This document shows positions 35,456 to 46,400 of a stretch of 64,000 bases of DNA, in pieces (within the stretch, counting starts at the first letter, position 1; every line of letters begins with the position of its first letter). Source of the DNA: Agapetus fuscipes (lineage: Eukaryota; Arthropoda; Insecta; Trichoptera; Glossosomatidae); contig OX637338.1 in NCBI GenBank assembly GCA_951799405.1, positions 4,154,001-4,218,000 on the forward strand. The letters are read 5' to 3'. The notes below the pieces were generated by a model. It did not search any database. It was given only the letters and a program-made list of their open reading frames with translations, and was not told where the DNA came from. A program made the translations under genes and the position numbers.

Positions 35456-36222
35456 TGTTGCTGTCTCGTTCAATATAAAACAAAATATGCAGAAAAATAT
35501 TTATCATTTAATTAACAGAATTCACGACTTTCAACTGTACTGTGTGACTAACTGTTACTACCAGCAACAAGTCAGTGTTACAATCTATTAAGTAGCTGTA
35601 TTAATAAGGTATTAGCTAGGTGTCGAGATTATTCTCGTTTCTGTATGTACTTAACGCTAACGCTAACAGGCCAAGGTACCTGCAAGTACCTCCTCGTGAC
35701 CGAATGATTGGCAACTAACCCTACTTCATTGCAATGGTATTTACCAACGGAACGCCAACTGGATATCCGGCCAATCTCGTGACTATGTTCAATCGCTACC
35801 TTCAGTCACAATATGGCATGATGATTTTGTTTTTGTTTTTGTGTAAAACAATCACAGTCGATAGTGGCATTGTTTGTGAATTGACCATCAGTTATATCGA
35901 TAGGAAAAAATCTTAAATAAAAAAAAAGGAAATCGTTTATTTACAATGGATCTAGAATATTCTACACGTATTTTTAGTGTCATTCACTTCGCGTGATTTT
36001 GTTACTTTTGTTATCTGTATAGTAGAGATAATTTTTTAGACTTAAAACTAAAACAAAAGGTCACCATAGTAGCACGGATATATATTTTTTTTGATAAAAT
36101 TAGAAGTGAAAAAATATATCTTGTTAGTCATTTTTAGTGACCGTGTTACTTAGAGATTACTTATAAAGCACAGATCATGGAATACATATAGTTTTTCACA
36201 TTTTCAATTCAAGCCTTTATAG
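35456..36222. other. AT-rich non-coding DNA
   Basis: Nothing recognised. A 60-codon open frame at 35,734 lacks any motif. Confidence 0.4.
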
Positions 36223-36462
36223 TAATCTAAATCTAAGCTGCAAAGATATGTATCATTTGAGATTCATATTAAATGCATTCCCACAAGCAGACATGCATAA
36301 TTTCGCGCTTACACATGCCGCATGTAGACCTACAATATAAAAAACCCCATCTCAAATGAACATAAGCCCTGCAACTCTTGCCGACCTTCCCTGAAGCAGG
36401 GGTGACATTGGCAAAGTGAACCATTTTTTACAGTATGGGTGGTCAGTCGCATACCAACCATA
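36223..36462 (-). repeat. LINE 3'-tail copy, same subfamily as the 15-kb LINE
   Basis: Starts TAATCTAAATCTAAGCTGC and shares GAAGCAGGGGTGACATTGG and ACAGTATGGGTGGTCAG with the tail of the 15.0-17.5-kb LINE, including the CTTCAGGGAAGG variant. It abuts SINE B directly. Confidence 0.85.
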
Positions 36463-36769
36463 ATAATAATACCTAATATTGGGATTATTTATCTGGTGAG
36501 CGCTGTTTTTGTGTGAATCACACCTCAAGAGCCCTCTGCGAGCTTGGTAGTGGCTATAGAAAGTGCCAACTCTCAAGCAAGGCCAAGTTGTTGTAAGGCT
36601 TGATGGACCTTTAATGACCCATCTTTGGTTAAGTCATACGATTTTTTCAACCCAGCAAAGAGCATGTTGGATAAAATAACGGGTGTATATTTTGTGCTCC
36701 GCCGATATTCGAACCCACGACCTTTCATTTATGACTCCGAAGCGCTACCACTTGGCTACGGACCGGTCA
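36463..36769 (-). repeat. tRNA-derived SINE, family B, copy 3
   Basis: Minus-strand head: A box TAGCCAAGTGG near 36,752-36,762, B box GGTTCGAATATCGG near 36,706-36,719. The body and tail match copies 1 and 2. Its 3' end carries GAGGTGTGATTCACAC and CAGCGCTCACCAGATAA, followed by TAA/TTA-rich sequence. Confidence 0.85.
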
Positions 36770-39044
36770 AAATAATAATAATTACTCTGGAGAGTTGAAC
36801 CCTGTTTTTTTATCAGATAAAAAAATACATGACATTTATCGCTAGTCTCCTGCACAGGTTCTCTTAAAAATAAATCAGTGTCATATTTTTCTGACGTGCT
36901 TCTGAAGTGCTCCTCAATGTCAAATAGCATGTCGCGAGGGGGACTCCCCGTCAGGCTTCAGAGTGCCCCAACTGGGTGAAGGCCGCCCCAAGGATTGCCC
37001 AACCAGCGGCAACCATTGGCATACACTCTACACTGCAGGACCAACCACCATTATTGCAGATTAACCAACGCACACACAAACCGTTCTCATAATTATTGCG
37101 AGCCGCATTGTGCTGGCATTGCAAATATCAGATTCATTAGAAAATATCCATTTATATAGCTGAATTCTAACAGGCCATTGTTATCTTTGCCGCTAGGAGT
37201 GGTCGTGACATTGGACTCATTCCCCGACTTGATATCTTTGTCGAATAAAAAAAAAAAACATTTCCAAAATTTGACAGCTCTTATATTTTACACCCAATTT
37301 GCTAATTGCTTTGAAACCATTTCATTTATTTTCAATAACTAAATGATTAAAAAACAAATTCATTGCATTATTCCAAATGACTGGAATACGAAAATCTAAT
37401 TAAAGTGTCAATAGAAATGCATTTTGTTATAATTAGATAATTAACAAAATGTTTGAAATGATATTAATGCGATAGTTTGGAATATCTTTTTAATTTAACG
37501 TTTAACCGTCATCTGCTAAGCATTACGGTATTTTTCGTAGATTTTTAATTGGATGTCCCATAAATGCAAATGTATGAGTGTTATTTATTTACGGATCTGC
37601 AATGTAATTGATTGACCTCGAGCCAAAGCAGTCGCCCAACTAGTTTTGTGCAATCGATAACCAACTTAGCTAAATATCAGGAATTATATTACACGCAGTC
37701 TTAATCTCTGCTAGAAATACTTACTCAGGCATGTCAATTTTGCGTGTGAACTTTGAAAACCATGTTTTTTTTGTATGTATACATCTTTTAAATTTTAGTC
37801 ATTACTGTCACATCGAAATAACTGATTTACGTGGTAAGAAAATAAGTGAATCATAAAGAAAACCTCTCGAAGGAATGATGAAGCATAATTATTTTGTGGT
37901 GATCCTCTGTAAACCATTTTTTTATATTATCACTCAATATTCTTATCAGTTTTTTCACTGAATTTTATTTAATTTTGCACTGCATACTCCGCAATAGCTG
38001 CAAAAATTGCATCTCAGATTAGACTGCATCCAAAATCATACAAAAATAAAAAAAGTTATCTTACATAAATCAAATCAATGTAATTGCCATCAATACAATA
38101 AATCTGTGTTAAAAAACATACTTTAACATCACTTTTGGTGCGGTTTCATTTTTCGCACACGCAAAAATGACACTCCAGAATCTCCGTCTGTGAAGTGGCA
38201 AAAAATTGTCGTTTTTGCAAGAATTTAACTAAATCATTACGTAGCAAAAATAAACAATTTGCATTCACACTTACTAGCCCACAAAAATGAAATGGCATTG
38301 GATTATTTATTGAATATTGTGTTGGCTGTGTTTTAATATAATAAACTGCAGGCCGATGCATATTGCGTACTCGTGCCTACTATATTGCATCATGATTCGA
38401 AATTAATGATTTTTTTATTATTACAGTTAAGTATAACAGTGTCAGGGTTCTGCTTAATCTATCATTAATGATTATTGAAAGGTTTTTTCAAGGCTAAAAA
38501 ACAATAAAATTAACCTGACGTAAGTAGGTACATTATAATGTTTTGTAAAAATGTAATATCTCATGCATCTACTTAGTTTTTTGTTTTTATATTTAGTGGT
38601 TTTTAAATAAATTATAAATTTATTCTGCGTTCACAACTTGAGTTGACTTGTCTGTATGTTTTTTAAATATTTTGTAGGAAAGTGCAAATAAGGGTAGTTT
38701 TTCATTATCAATCCAAAACCGTATAAATAACAGCTGAACAGGTTAATAAATATATTAGAATTCCTAATGCATCTTAGTACCACAATCCTCTCTTGTTTGG
38801 GGATCATTTTTTACTAACGATCATTTGAATCCAAATTTAAGGGTGTGCGTTTTTTTTATCTCGTTTTTTTACTAATGAGGATATCAAAATAATGCTAAAA
38901 AAACAACACAAGTAGTACTTAAATCCTTTTTTGCCATAATTATAATCTAGGCTCTGATATTCCATACCTAATCGACAAAGTATCATCTACGCATCAAATC
39001 TTCTATTTTTTTTTTTCAGCTACCCCAATTTATTTGTTTTGCTT
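36770..39044. other. AT-rich non-coding DNA
   Basis: 36,930-37,060 is slightly GC-richer. No gene or repeat family recognised in the rest. Confidence 0.4.
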
Positions 39045-39480
39045 TTTTACGCCACAGTACGCCAAATACAAACACAACCACTGCGTATTACAAAAAAAAA
39101 TATAGAAGCCTAAACGCTCCTCAGAGGCGTTGTTTTATATTCACATACATTCTTGGTAAACGCTATGATTAAGTTTTTACCGTATAGTTTTATAATTGCC
39201 TGTATCAAATTTTGTCCACGCATAAAAAACCGAAATCCCAACGCAAATGTAGCGTTACAGTTAGGCAGGCAGTCTTTATACCTGCGATGCTTGCAAATTA
39301 TTCTGCACATCTCAAGACATCCAATACAAAACATATCATTATACAGTACTCCAAGTATAAAACTCTACATTTGAATCGTTTAATCTAAAAATGTGTGGAA
39401 GCTAAAACGCTCATCAGAGGCGCTGTTTTATTTATGTAAGTGCAATGGTTGAGTTTACACGTGATTCTATACAACTAGAA
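39045..39480. mobile_element. Two partial copies of foldback MITE family M1
   Basis: 39,085-39,185 holds AAACGCTCCTCAGAGGCGTT, GTTTTATATTCACATACATT and CTTGGTAAACGCTATGATTA. 39,340-39,475 holds CTCCAAGTATAAAACTC, AAACGCTCATCAGAGGCGCT and GGTTGAGTTTACACGTG. The inner CCTCAGAGG-type palindrome and the arm words match family M1. Confidence 0.55.
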
Positions 39481-39891
39481 GGTGATTGCCCCAAAGTAAC
39501 ACCGAGTGAAAACACACCTACGTTAGTAATAGTACAGATCATAGCATGTACATTGTACATCATTGCTTTTTTCGTATTTTCTTAAAAAATGTTAGACTAA
39601 TCTGTTTCAATGACTGTTCAATTCTTGCATCGCCTAATACTTCCTTGCAATATTTTTTTCTTTCACGGTCTTTTTCATCATGATGCATTAAAAACTAGAT
39701 TATCTGCTTTTATTTCTGACACAGTCTAAATTGTTTGCATCTTAACAATACATGAGGACCTGCTTCCAAAAAATTGCGTGTCGTAAGCATCTTGAAATAG
39801 ATAGATTCCACCGGCCATTGTGATCCTTCCCGGAAGAAAATGCACACTAAATTTGCAACTTAGATCATTTTATCATTTTGCTAATGGTCAG
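39481..39891. other. Non-coding DNA
   Basis: Nothing recognised except a short TTTGCAACTTAGAT at about 39,850, possibly the last bases of a LINE tail. Confidence 0.4.
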
Positions 39892-40203
39892 GTCTGATCT
39901 AGTCGATAGCTCAGTTGGTAGAGTGCTTGCATTCCATGCCGAGAGCTCGCGTTCAAATCCCACCGAGGGTGTCAGAAATGATTTCCCGTTTCGGTGTTTA
40001 TTTCAAACCCAAAATAAAATACCGGCAAGTTTTACTCATCCTGCACAAGAAATGAGAACCAGCCGCCTCGGGAGCTGGAAAACCCTCACTTCAACAGAAA
40101 TGGTGAGCGTGAGGCCGGCCCTCTTACCCGTAAAAATAAATAGGTCCCGAATCGCGCCACATGCGACCCCTCAGGGATAACGTAGGCAAGAAGTTACACT
40201 ATG
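39892..40203 (+). repeat. tRNA-derived SINE, family A, full length
   Basis: A box TAGCTCAGTTGG at 39,907-39,918 and B box GTTCAAATCC at 39,951-39,960, correctly spaced for a tRNA-like pol III promoter. The body follows (GTGTCAGAAATGATTTCCCG, CGGTGTTTATTTCAAACC, TACCGGCAAG), then GTAAAAATAAATAGGT and CGCCACATGCGACCCC, to GCAAGAAGTTACACTAT. Parts recur at 21.7, 23.4, 35.2, 56.36, 62.9 and 63.5 kb. Confidence 0.85.
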
Positions 40204-40953
40204 TTTATTGTTGAGTTGCGTTGCGTTTGCTTGACTTCATCTTCGCGCCCCAATCATTGCAGATCAGAGCAACCATTCTATAAACAAGTCTCCACTCTGT
40301 CCTATCCTTCCACATTCTTCTTTCAGTTTCTCAACCCTCGTCGCCCTCTTCATCTATTCTCACTCTGTTGAATCTCTGATCAATCCATCAATTCCTAGAT
40401 CTTCCCATCCTTCATCTTCAACAATCAACCCACTGCGATGTCCCTAAATGGTTTTGGCACACGTGTTTTTTTTTTGTTCATGATGATTTGTGATGCAACA
40501 TCCACGTGCTGGCCTAGGTTCGTTGCTAGTAGTGCGCGACACTATCGCTCCGCCGGTTCCGCAATACGAACAGTTAGTCGGGCTGTGTGTTGGATATGCA
40601 CACAGGCCGGCCCGAGGTGGCTCACTTGCCTGTTGCCAACGCTCTACAGAGGCAAGCGCCCGTTATACCCGAATCCACCGCTGCAGGTGACAAGGAAAGC
40701 ACTTCCCTGCATTATTTCAATGCTCTATCACTTGTTGCTTATCGCACATGTAACTGTAATGTTATGTTAAACAAACTGTTATTATAATCTGTTCCACTTG
40801 TGGCCCTAAATTGCTTCCAATCTAGGAACGCTAAATATTATTATAGTTCTGTCATTGCACTTACATACTATCCACTAGGTAAATCTTCATTTGAGGTTGT
40901 TGATTCGTATCATTATGCATCTAAAAGCAAAATGAATCATTCGAATGATATTG
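40204..40953. other. Non-coding DNA up to the retrotransposon
   Basis: 40,215-40,440 on the minus strand vaguely resembles a LINE 3' end but carries no secure motif. 40,500-40,700 is GC-richer without a recognisable exon. Confidence 0.35.
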
Positions 40954-40957
40954 ATAC

Positions 40958-41473
40958 TGTTATGTAAATATAAATATTGAAATAAGTATGGGTAGTTATA
41001 GTGTTATGTAAATATAAATATTGAAATAAGTATGGATAATTATAGTTATAAGAATCCTCAAAAGTATTGGTAGGTAAGATCGATAATTATGTATAAGTGT
41101 AGAATTCTCTAGGCTAAGTAGGTATTTGTTATAATTATAGGAATACTGTATTGCATTGGTAGGTAGGATTTTGGTTGTGTCTAGGTAGTACGTGAAACAT
41201 CGAGAAGTAATAATTACTCTGGAACCGTCTGGCGACTTTAGTTCTGGATCATACTGCTCTGAAGAGTATAAAGGTGCGAATGGCCTGCAGAGCGGGCCAG
41301 TATCATAGAGACTTACAAACACATCGAAGTCATCTGATCAGTGAACCAAAACCAAGTGGAATAATCGAGAAAGTAGTGTGAAAATAAATTTTGTAACTGT
41401 GTAAAATAAATAACTATTGAAGAAGACCTGTGTATTTTTAATTTGAAGACAATTGAACCCTAATTTCGTAACA
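40958..41473 (+). repeat. 5' LTR (516 bp)
   Basis: Begins TGTTATGTAAATATAAATAT and ends CCCTAATTTCGTAACA. The first 44 bp are repeated almost exactly at 41,002-41,045. A TATA box TATAAA sits at 41,267-41,272 and a CCAGT initiator-like site at about 41,297-41,301 (32 nt downstream). AATAAA signals lie at 41,383-41,388 and 41,405-41,410. These delimit plausible U3, R and U5 regions. Confidence 0.95.
41267..41301 (+). promoter_or_regulatory. LTR core promoter (TATA plus initiator)
   Basis: TATAAAGG is followed 32 nt later by CCAGTATC. This spacing fits a pol II TATA-initiator promoter and predicts transcription start near 41,299. The identical pair occurs in the 3' LTR at 48,006-48,040. Confidence 0.6.
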
Positions 41474-41475
41474 AT

Positions 41476-41491
41476 TGGCGTCAGGTGCGGA
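41476..41491 (+). other. Primer-binding site
   Basis: TGGCGTCAGGTGCGGA starts two bases after the LTR end with the TGG expected to pair with a tRNA 3' CCA. I did not identify which tRNA. Confidence 0.75.
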
Positions 41492-42138
41492 ATTGTCAAG
41501 AAAAATTAAGATCTTCTGTCTAAAAATAAATAAAATAAATTAAATAGTGTTAAAATGAACTTTATTCAAATTGAACTTTGTGTGAACTGACTTTTGTGAA
41601 AACAAGTGTTTAAATAAATTTTTGTTAAAAGAAAAGACGCAAAAAGCAAGTTCAAAAAAAATTCTGGAACATCATATGGAACATAATTCTGGACATAACA
41701 TAATGACTATTTTACCGCATTGAGAAAGTCATCAAATTGGACCATAGTTTTTTTTTATTATTGTGTGTGATTAAAAAATAAAATAAATAAATAAAAATCT
41801 TGAAAAATATTACAAAAGAACGTTCCAGATTCATCGAGAAAAAGTTTTTGAATAACTGCCCTTCGTTTACCAGTGTGTGAATGTACATTAAGTACCTACC
41901 TGTGTGTTTGAAAGACTTGAGACGAAATAAATAATTATGTACTATCAGACATTATTATGTAAAAAAATATTGGTGAATTAAAAATAAATATTAAAAGACA
42001 GTACCTACTCACAGTGTAATCAGATAAATTATTATTTTTGCTAAAGTACGTATTCAAAACAGCTATATATATAAAACTCAAAACTTGTATTAAATAAATT
42101 TGAAAATATTTTTGTTTTGACGTAAATTTTGAAAAAAA
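41492..42138 (+). other. AT-rich untranslated leader of the retrotransposon
   Basis: About 650 bp between the primer-binding site and gag with no long open frame. It contains several AATAAA words, is much more AT-rich than gag, and reads as a non-coding leader that may hold packaging or translation signals. Confidence 0.7.
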
Positions 42139-43479
42139 ATGGCAACTAAAGTGAACGTCAAGGACCTCAAAGTCACTGAGCTTAAAAATGAGCTTCTGGA
42201 GAGGGACCTGGAGACCTCAGGAGGAAAGGCAGCCTTACAAGCACGCCTCATAGAGGCCTTGGAACAGTCAGGCGAAGACCCGGCATATTTTGTCATGGCG
42301 TCTGGAGGGGACCGCGCCTTGGACGAGCTAAATATCAGCATCAACAGTAACCTGACAGGACTGAAGACTGAGATGGCTGACAACGCCAAGACCCTGGAGG
42401 AGAAGATGGCTGACAACGCCAAGACCCTGGAGGAGAAGATGGCTGACAACGCCAAGACCCTGGAGGAGAAGATGACCACCAACCTGAAGGAAGTGGTGAC
42501 CGACCTGAAGGTGGAAATGGCTGACAACGCCAGGAATCTGGAGGAAAAGGTGTCCCGAAATCTCACAACCCTGAAAGGAGAAATGGAAGAGAAGATGACA
42601 GCCCTGAAGGGGGAAATGGAGACTCGTATATCAAGCCTGGAGGACCGTCTGCGTGCCGAGCTGGCTGACAAGTGCCAGATGGAGTCCACCAGAATATCCC
42701 CCAAAGACGGCCTTCACGACGAGACCGACCAGGGATGCTCAACTCCAACCAGGGTCACTAGAGGGGATGACGACCCTTCGCTGTCGAAGCACAACCTTCC
42801 GACCTTCGACGGGAAGACGTCGTGGGAGGAGTATTTGACCCTCTTTGAGACGGCTGCCATGATGGGAGCCTGGAGCCAGCAGAAGAAGGCTTCGGTTCTC
42901 AGCCTGTCGCTCCGAGGAGACGCTCTCAGGGTTCTGCAGGCCATACCCCTGGACAACCGTGGTGACTTTGGGCAGCTGAAGCAGCGCTTGGATATGCGCT
43001 ATGGCCACAAGTGCCTGGAGCAGCTGTACAAGTCGCAGCTGAACACAAGGGTGCAGAAGCCCAACGAGAGCCTCCAGGAGTTTGAAATGGACATCGCCCG
43101 CCTGGTACGAGACGCTTACCCGACAGCCTCCGACGACATCTGTGAGAGCTTGGCAGTGGACAAGTTCCTAAATGGATTGCGGGAATGGGAGACGCAACAA
43201 GCCGTAAAACTGGCCCATCCCAAGGCTTTGAACGAGGCGCTCAGCCAAGCTCTCGAGTTTGAGGCTGTCAAACAGTCCATCAGGGGCCACGCCAGGGTTC
43301 GTGCAGTCGAGGCAGAGGAGGTCAAGCTACCTACAACCGAGGAGCTAATTGAAAAAGTGCTGGAACGTCTGAGACCTCGAAGACGAGACCCACGCTGCTG
43401 GAACTGCGGACAGCTGGGCCACCTTAGCACCAAGTGTCCCAAGCCTCAGAAACCCAGAAAACAGGCTGCGGAAAACTAG
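42139..43479 (+). CDS. gag: Gag polyprotein with SAP-like N-terminus
   Basis: 446 codons starting at ATG in the context AAAAAAATGG. Residues about 5-43 (VKDLKVTELKNELLERDLET plus a following GGKAALQARL) fit a SAP motif, a helix-extended-helix that binds DNA or RNA. Residues 79-111 are three exact copies of an 11-residue unit MADNAKTLEEK, with a diverged fourth at about 127, inside a long charged coiled-coil stretch (about 60-200). A capsid-like retrotransposon gag domain spans about 215-385 (DGKTSWEEYLTLFE ... RLVRDAYP). A CCHC zinc knuckle CWNCGQLGHLSTKC is at residues 420-433. It would package the element RNA in virus-like particles. It ends in TAG at 43,477, overlapping pol. Confidence 0.95.
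   Translation: MATKVNVKDLKVTELKNELLERDLETSGGKAALQARLIEALEQSGEDPAYFVMASGGDRALDELNISINSNLTGLKTEMADNAKTLEEKMADNAKTLEEKMADNAKTLEEKMTTNLKEVVTDLKVEMADNARNLEEKVSRNLTTLKGEMEEKMTALKGEMETRISSLEDRLRAELADKCQMESTRISPKDGLHDETDQGCSTPTRVTRGDDDPSLSKHNLPTFDGKTSWEEYLTLFETAAMMGAWSQQKKASVLSLSLRGDALRVLQAIPLDNRGDFGQLKQRLDMRYGHKCLEQLYKSQLNTRVQKPNESLQEFEMDIARLVRDAYPTASDDICESLAVDKFLNGLREWETQQAVKLAHPKALNEALSQALEFEAVKQSIRGHARVRAVEAEEVKLPTTEELIEKVLERLRPRRRDPRCWNCGQLGHLSTKCPKPQKPRKQAAEN
43428..43479 (+). promoter_or_regulatory. Gag-pol overlap, site of -1 frameshift
   Basis: The pol frame is open only after a TAG at 43,425-43,427 and gag stops at 43,477-43,479, so ribosomes must shift -1 within these 52 nt to make Gag-Pol. 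I see no canonical X XXY YYZ heptamer. The best candidate is G GAA AAC immediately before the gag stop codon. Pol has no ATG near its beginning (the edge codon is GTG), which supports frameshifting over independent initiation. Confidence 0.7.
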
Positions 43480-46400
43480 TAAGGGTTTATGGGAAGGGGC
43501 AACCGTTGACCCACGCTGGAGAGGCCCTGAAATCTGCTGCTACTGTCGCAACCGTGAGAGGAAAAGCCAGCAGCATTTTTATCAATGGCATAATAGATGG
43601 AGTAACTCGTGAACTACTGGTGGACACGGGAGCAACCAGGACAATTCTGAGACGCGACATAGTGGCACGAGGTAAGCAGATTGCACCAACAAAGTGGTCT
43701 CTGCACACCGCCACGGGAGAGTCAGCACAGGTGTATGGGGAGACGATTGCCACCTTCCAAATTGGCAGCACCACTTTTGATCATCGGACGTTGGTGGCCA
43801 ACATTGAAGAAGACGTTATATTGGGAATGGACATACTGGACAGATTTGGGTGCAGTTTAAATTTAAAGAAAGGGTCCATTAAAATTGGAAATGAAGAAGT
43901 CATCCTGCAAAGACGGAAAGAACTGGCTGCACGTGTTATCCTAGCCAAGAATACCGAAGTGAAGGGGCGATCCGAGATGATAGTGAGTGCCCGCCTGGAT
44001 TCCAGTAGTACAAATGACCAAATCTGTATGATAGAACCGGAGAACATGGACAATGTTAACAAAGGAGTCATGGTGGCAAGAACAGTGATTCGCGCAAAGG
44101 AGACCATTCCTGTCAAGATCATGAATGTGAACAGCTACCCAGTTAAAATGAATGAAGGTTTTGTTTTGGGCAGATGCGAGAGGATAACTTCCATTGTGCA
44201 ACAGATGACAAACATGTCATGCGAAGGAAACAAATTGTCAACACAATTGGAAGCCCTGGTCCACGACGCTTCCCAAGGTCTAACCGAGGAAAACAAACGG
44301 AGAGTGAGGAGTTTGATCTGCCGCTACCAGAACATTTTCGAGGACTCTAATGGCCGTCTGGGAAGAACCAAGGTAGTGCGACATAGCATAGACACCGGAG
44401 AAGCGAGACCAATAAAACAGGCTCCAAGAAGACTACCCTTTGCAAAGCGGGAAGAAGCTGACAAGATCATCAAAGACATGAGCAAGGATGGCATCATAGA
44501 ACCATCAAGTAGCCCTTGGACATCCCCGGTGGTACTGGTGAAAAAGAAGGATGGTACCACGAGATTTTGTGTGGACTACAGACTGCTCAACGATGTTACG
44601 AAAAAGGATAGTTACCCTCTGCCAAGGATTGACGACACCTTGGACACATTGGCAGGATGCACCATTTTTTCCACATTGGACCTGAAAAGTGGCTACTGGC
44701 AAGTTGAATTGGATGCCAAAGATAAGGAGAAAACTGCATTCTCGACTGGATCTGGACTTTGGCAGTTCACCGTGATGCCATTTGGCTTATGCAATGCCCC
44801 CGCCACGTTTGAAAGGCTGATGGAGAATGTGCTGCGAGGACTGTCATGGGAAACCTGCCTGGTATACTTGGATGACATAATCATCCTGGGAAAGGACTTC
44901 AACCATCAGTTGAGAAATCTGGAGCAAGTTTTCGGGCGACTACAAGACGCTGGACTGAAGCTCAACCCGAAAAAGTGTAACCTGTTCAAGAAACAAGTAA
45001 ATTACCTGGGACACATAGTTTCTCAACGTGGAGTTGAAGTTGACCCTGCCAAAATCAAGGCAGTAAGAGACTGGCCCGTGCTGAAGGACAAACATGAAAC
45101 TAGGAGTTTCCTGGGGCTGTGCACTTATTACAGGAGGTTTGTGCCAAGATTTGCGGACATTGCAAAACCGCTCACCAAGCTTACGGAAGAAAACACTCGC
45201 TTCCATTGGAGTGATTCCTGCGCACAAGCATTTGAAGAGCTTAAGGGAAGATTAACAAGTGCCCCCATCTTGAGCTACCCACGAAAAGATGGAAAGTTCA
45301 TCCTGGATACCGACGCTAGTAATGTGGGGATAGGAGGCGTCCTTTCCCAAATACAGGATGGGCATGAGACTGTTCTGGGTTACTTCAGTAAAGTGCTTTC
45401 CAAGCCAGAACGAAATTATTGCGTGACCAGACGAGAGCTTCTTGCCGTGATAAAATCAGTGGAACACTTCCGCAAATACTTGTACGGGAGAAAATTCACA
45501 CTACGGACTGATCATGCTGCACTGGTTTGGCTTCTGAAATTCAAAAACCCAGAAGGGCAAGTGGCTAGATGGATTGAAAGGCTCCAGGAGTATGATTATG
45601 ACTCCGAACATAGACCTGGCACGCTTCATCGAAATGCGGATGCATTATCCAGACGACCATGCGCCAGTGACTGCAAACATTGCAGCAAGATGGAGGACAA
45701 GGTAGCAATTGTCCAAAGGACGACCACCGAAGATGAGGACTGGCAAGATGAAAAATTGGCGCAAGACCAACTGAATGATCCGGACTTGAAGTATGTGATG
45801 GAATGGGCGCGAGAAGGAGAAAGGCCAACCTGGGAAAAACTCGCCCCCTTATCACCAACTGTCAAGGCTTATTGGGCTCAATGGGGATCCATAGTGATAG
45901 AAGGAGGGTTTCCGAAACGAAAGATCGAGAAGGAAGACGGCACACTTAGAAGAAAGCAAACCCTCGTTCCGAGGAGCCGAGTACCGGAAATCCTTGGACT
46001 GCTGCATGGAGGAACTTCTGGAGGACATCTAGGCGTTAAGAAGACGCTGGAGAAAGTGAAAGAGCGATTTTACTGGATCAACTGCAGCGAAGACGTCAAA
46101 GATTGGTGTCGAAAATGTGTAACCTGTGCAACGGCCAATGGACCGCAAAGGAAAAGGCGAGCACCAATGCGTCAGTACAATGTTGGCAGCCCCTTTGAAA
46201 GAATTGCCATCGACATAGCTGGCCCATTTCCTACAACTGAGAAGGGTAACAAGTACATCATGGTGGTGATGGATTACTTCAGCAAGTGGGTGGAAGCTTA
46301 CTCAATCCCTAACCAAGAGGCCGTAACCGTGACTGAAGTTCTAGTTACCGAATTTATCAGCAGGTTTGGCGTACCCCTGGAATTACATTCTGATCAGGGA

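Noticed and set aside
39907..39960. A tRNA gene suggested by perfect A and B boxes
   Set aside because: The boxes are the head of SINE family A, with a non-tRNA body and many relatives. I see no complete cloverleaf.
40215..40440. Possible LINE 3' end on the minus strand
   Set aside because: Only loose resemblance, with no conserved motif that I can defend.
40996..41322. 108-codon minus-strand frame, repeated identically at 47,735-48,061
   Set aside because: It lies wholly inside the LTRs, and the repetition only reflects LTR identity.
42090..42704. 204-codon minus-strand frame opposite gag
   Set aside because: It is the antisense shadow of the repetitive, GC-rich gag coding sequence.
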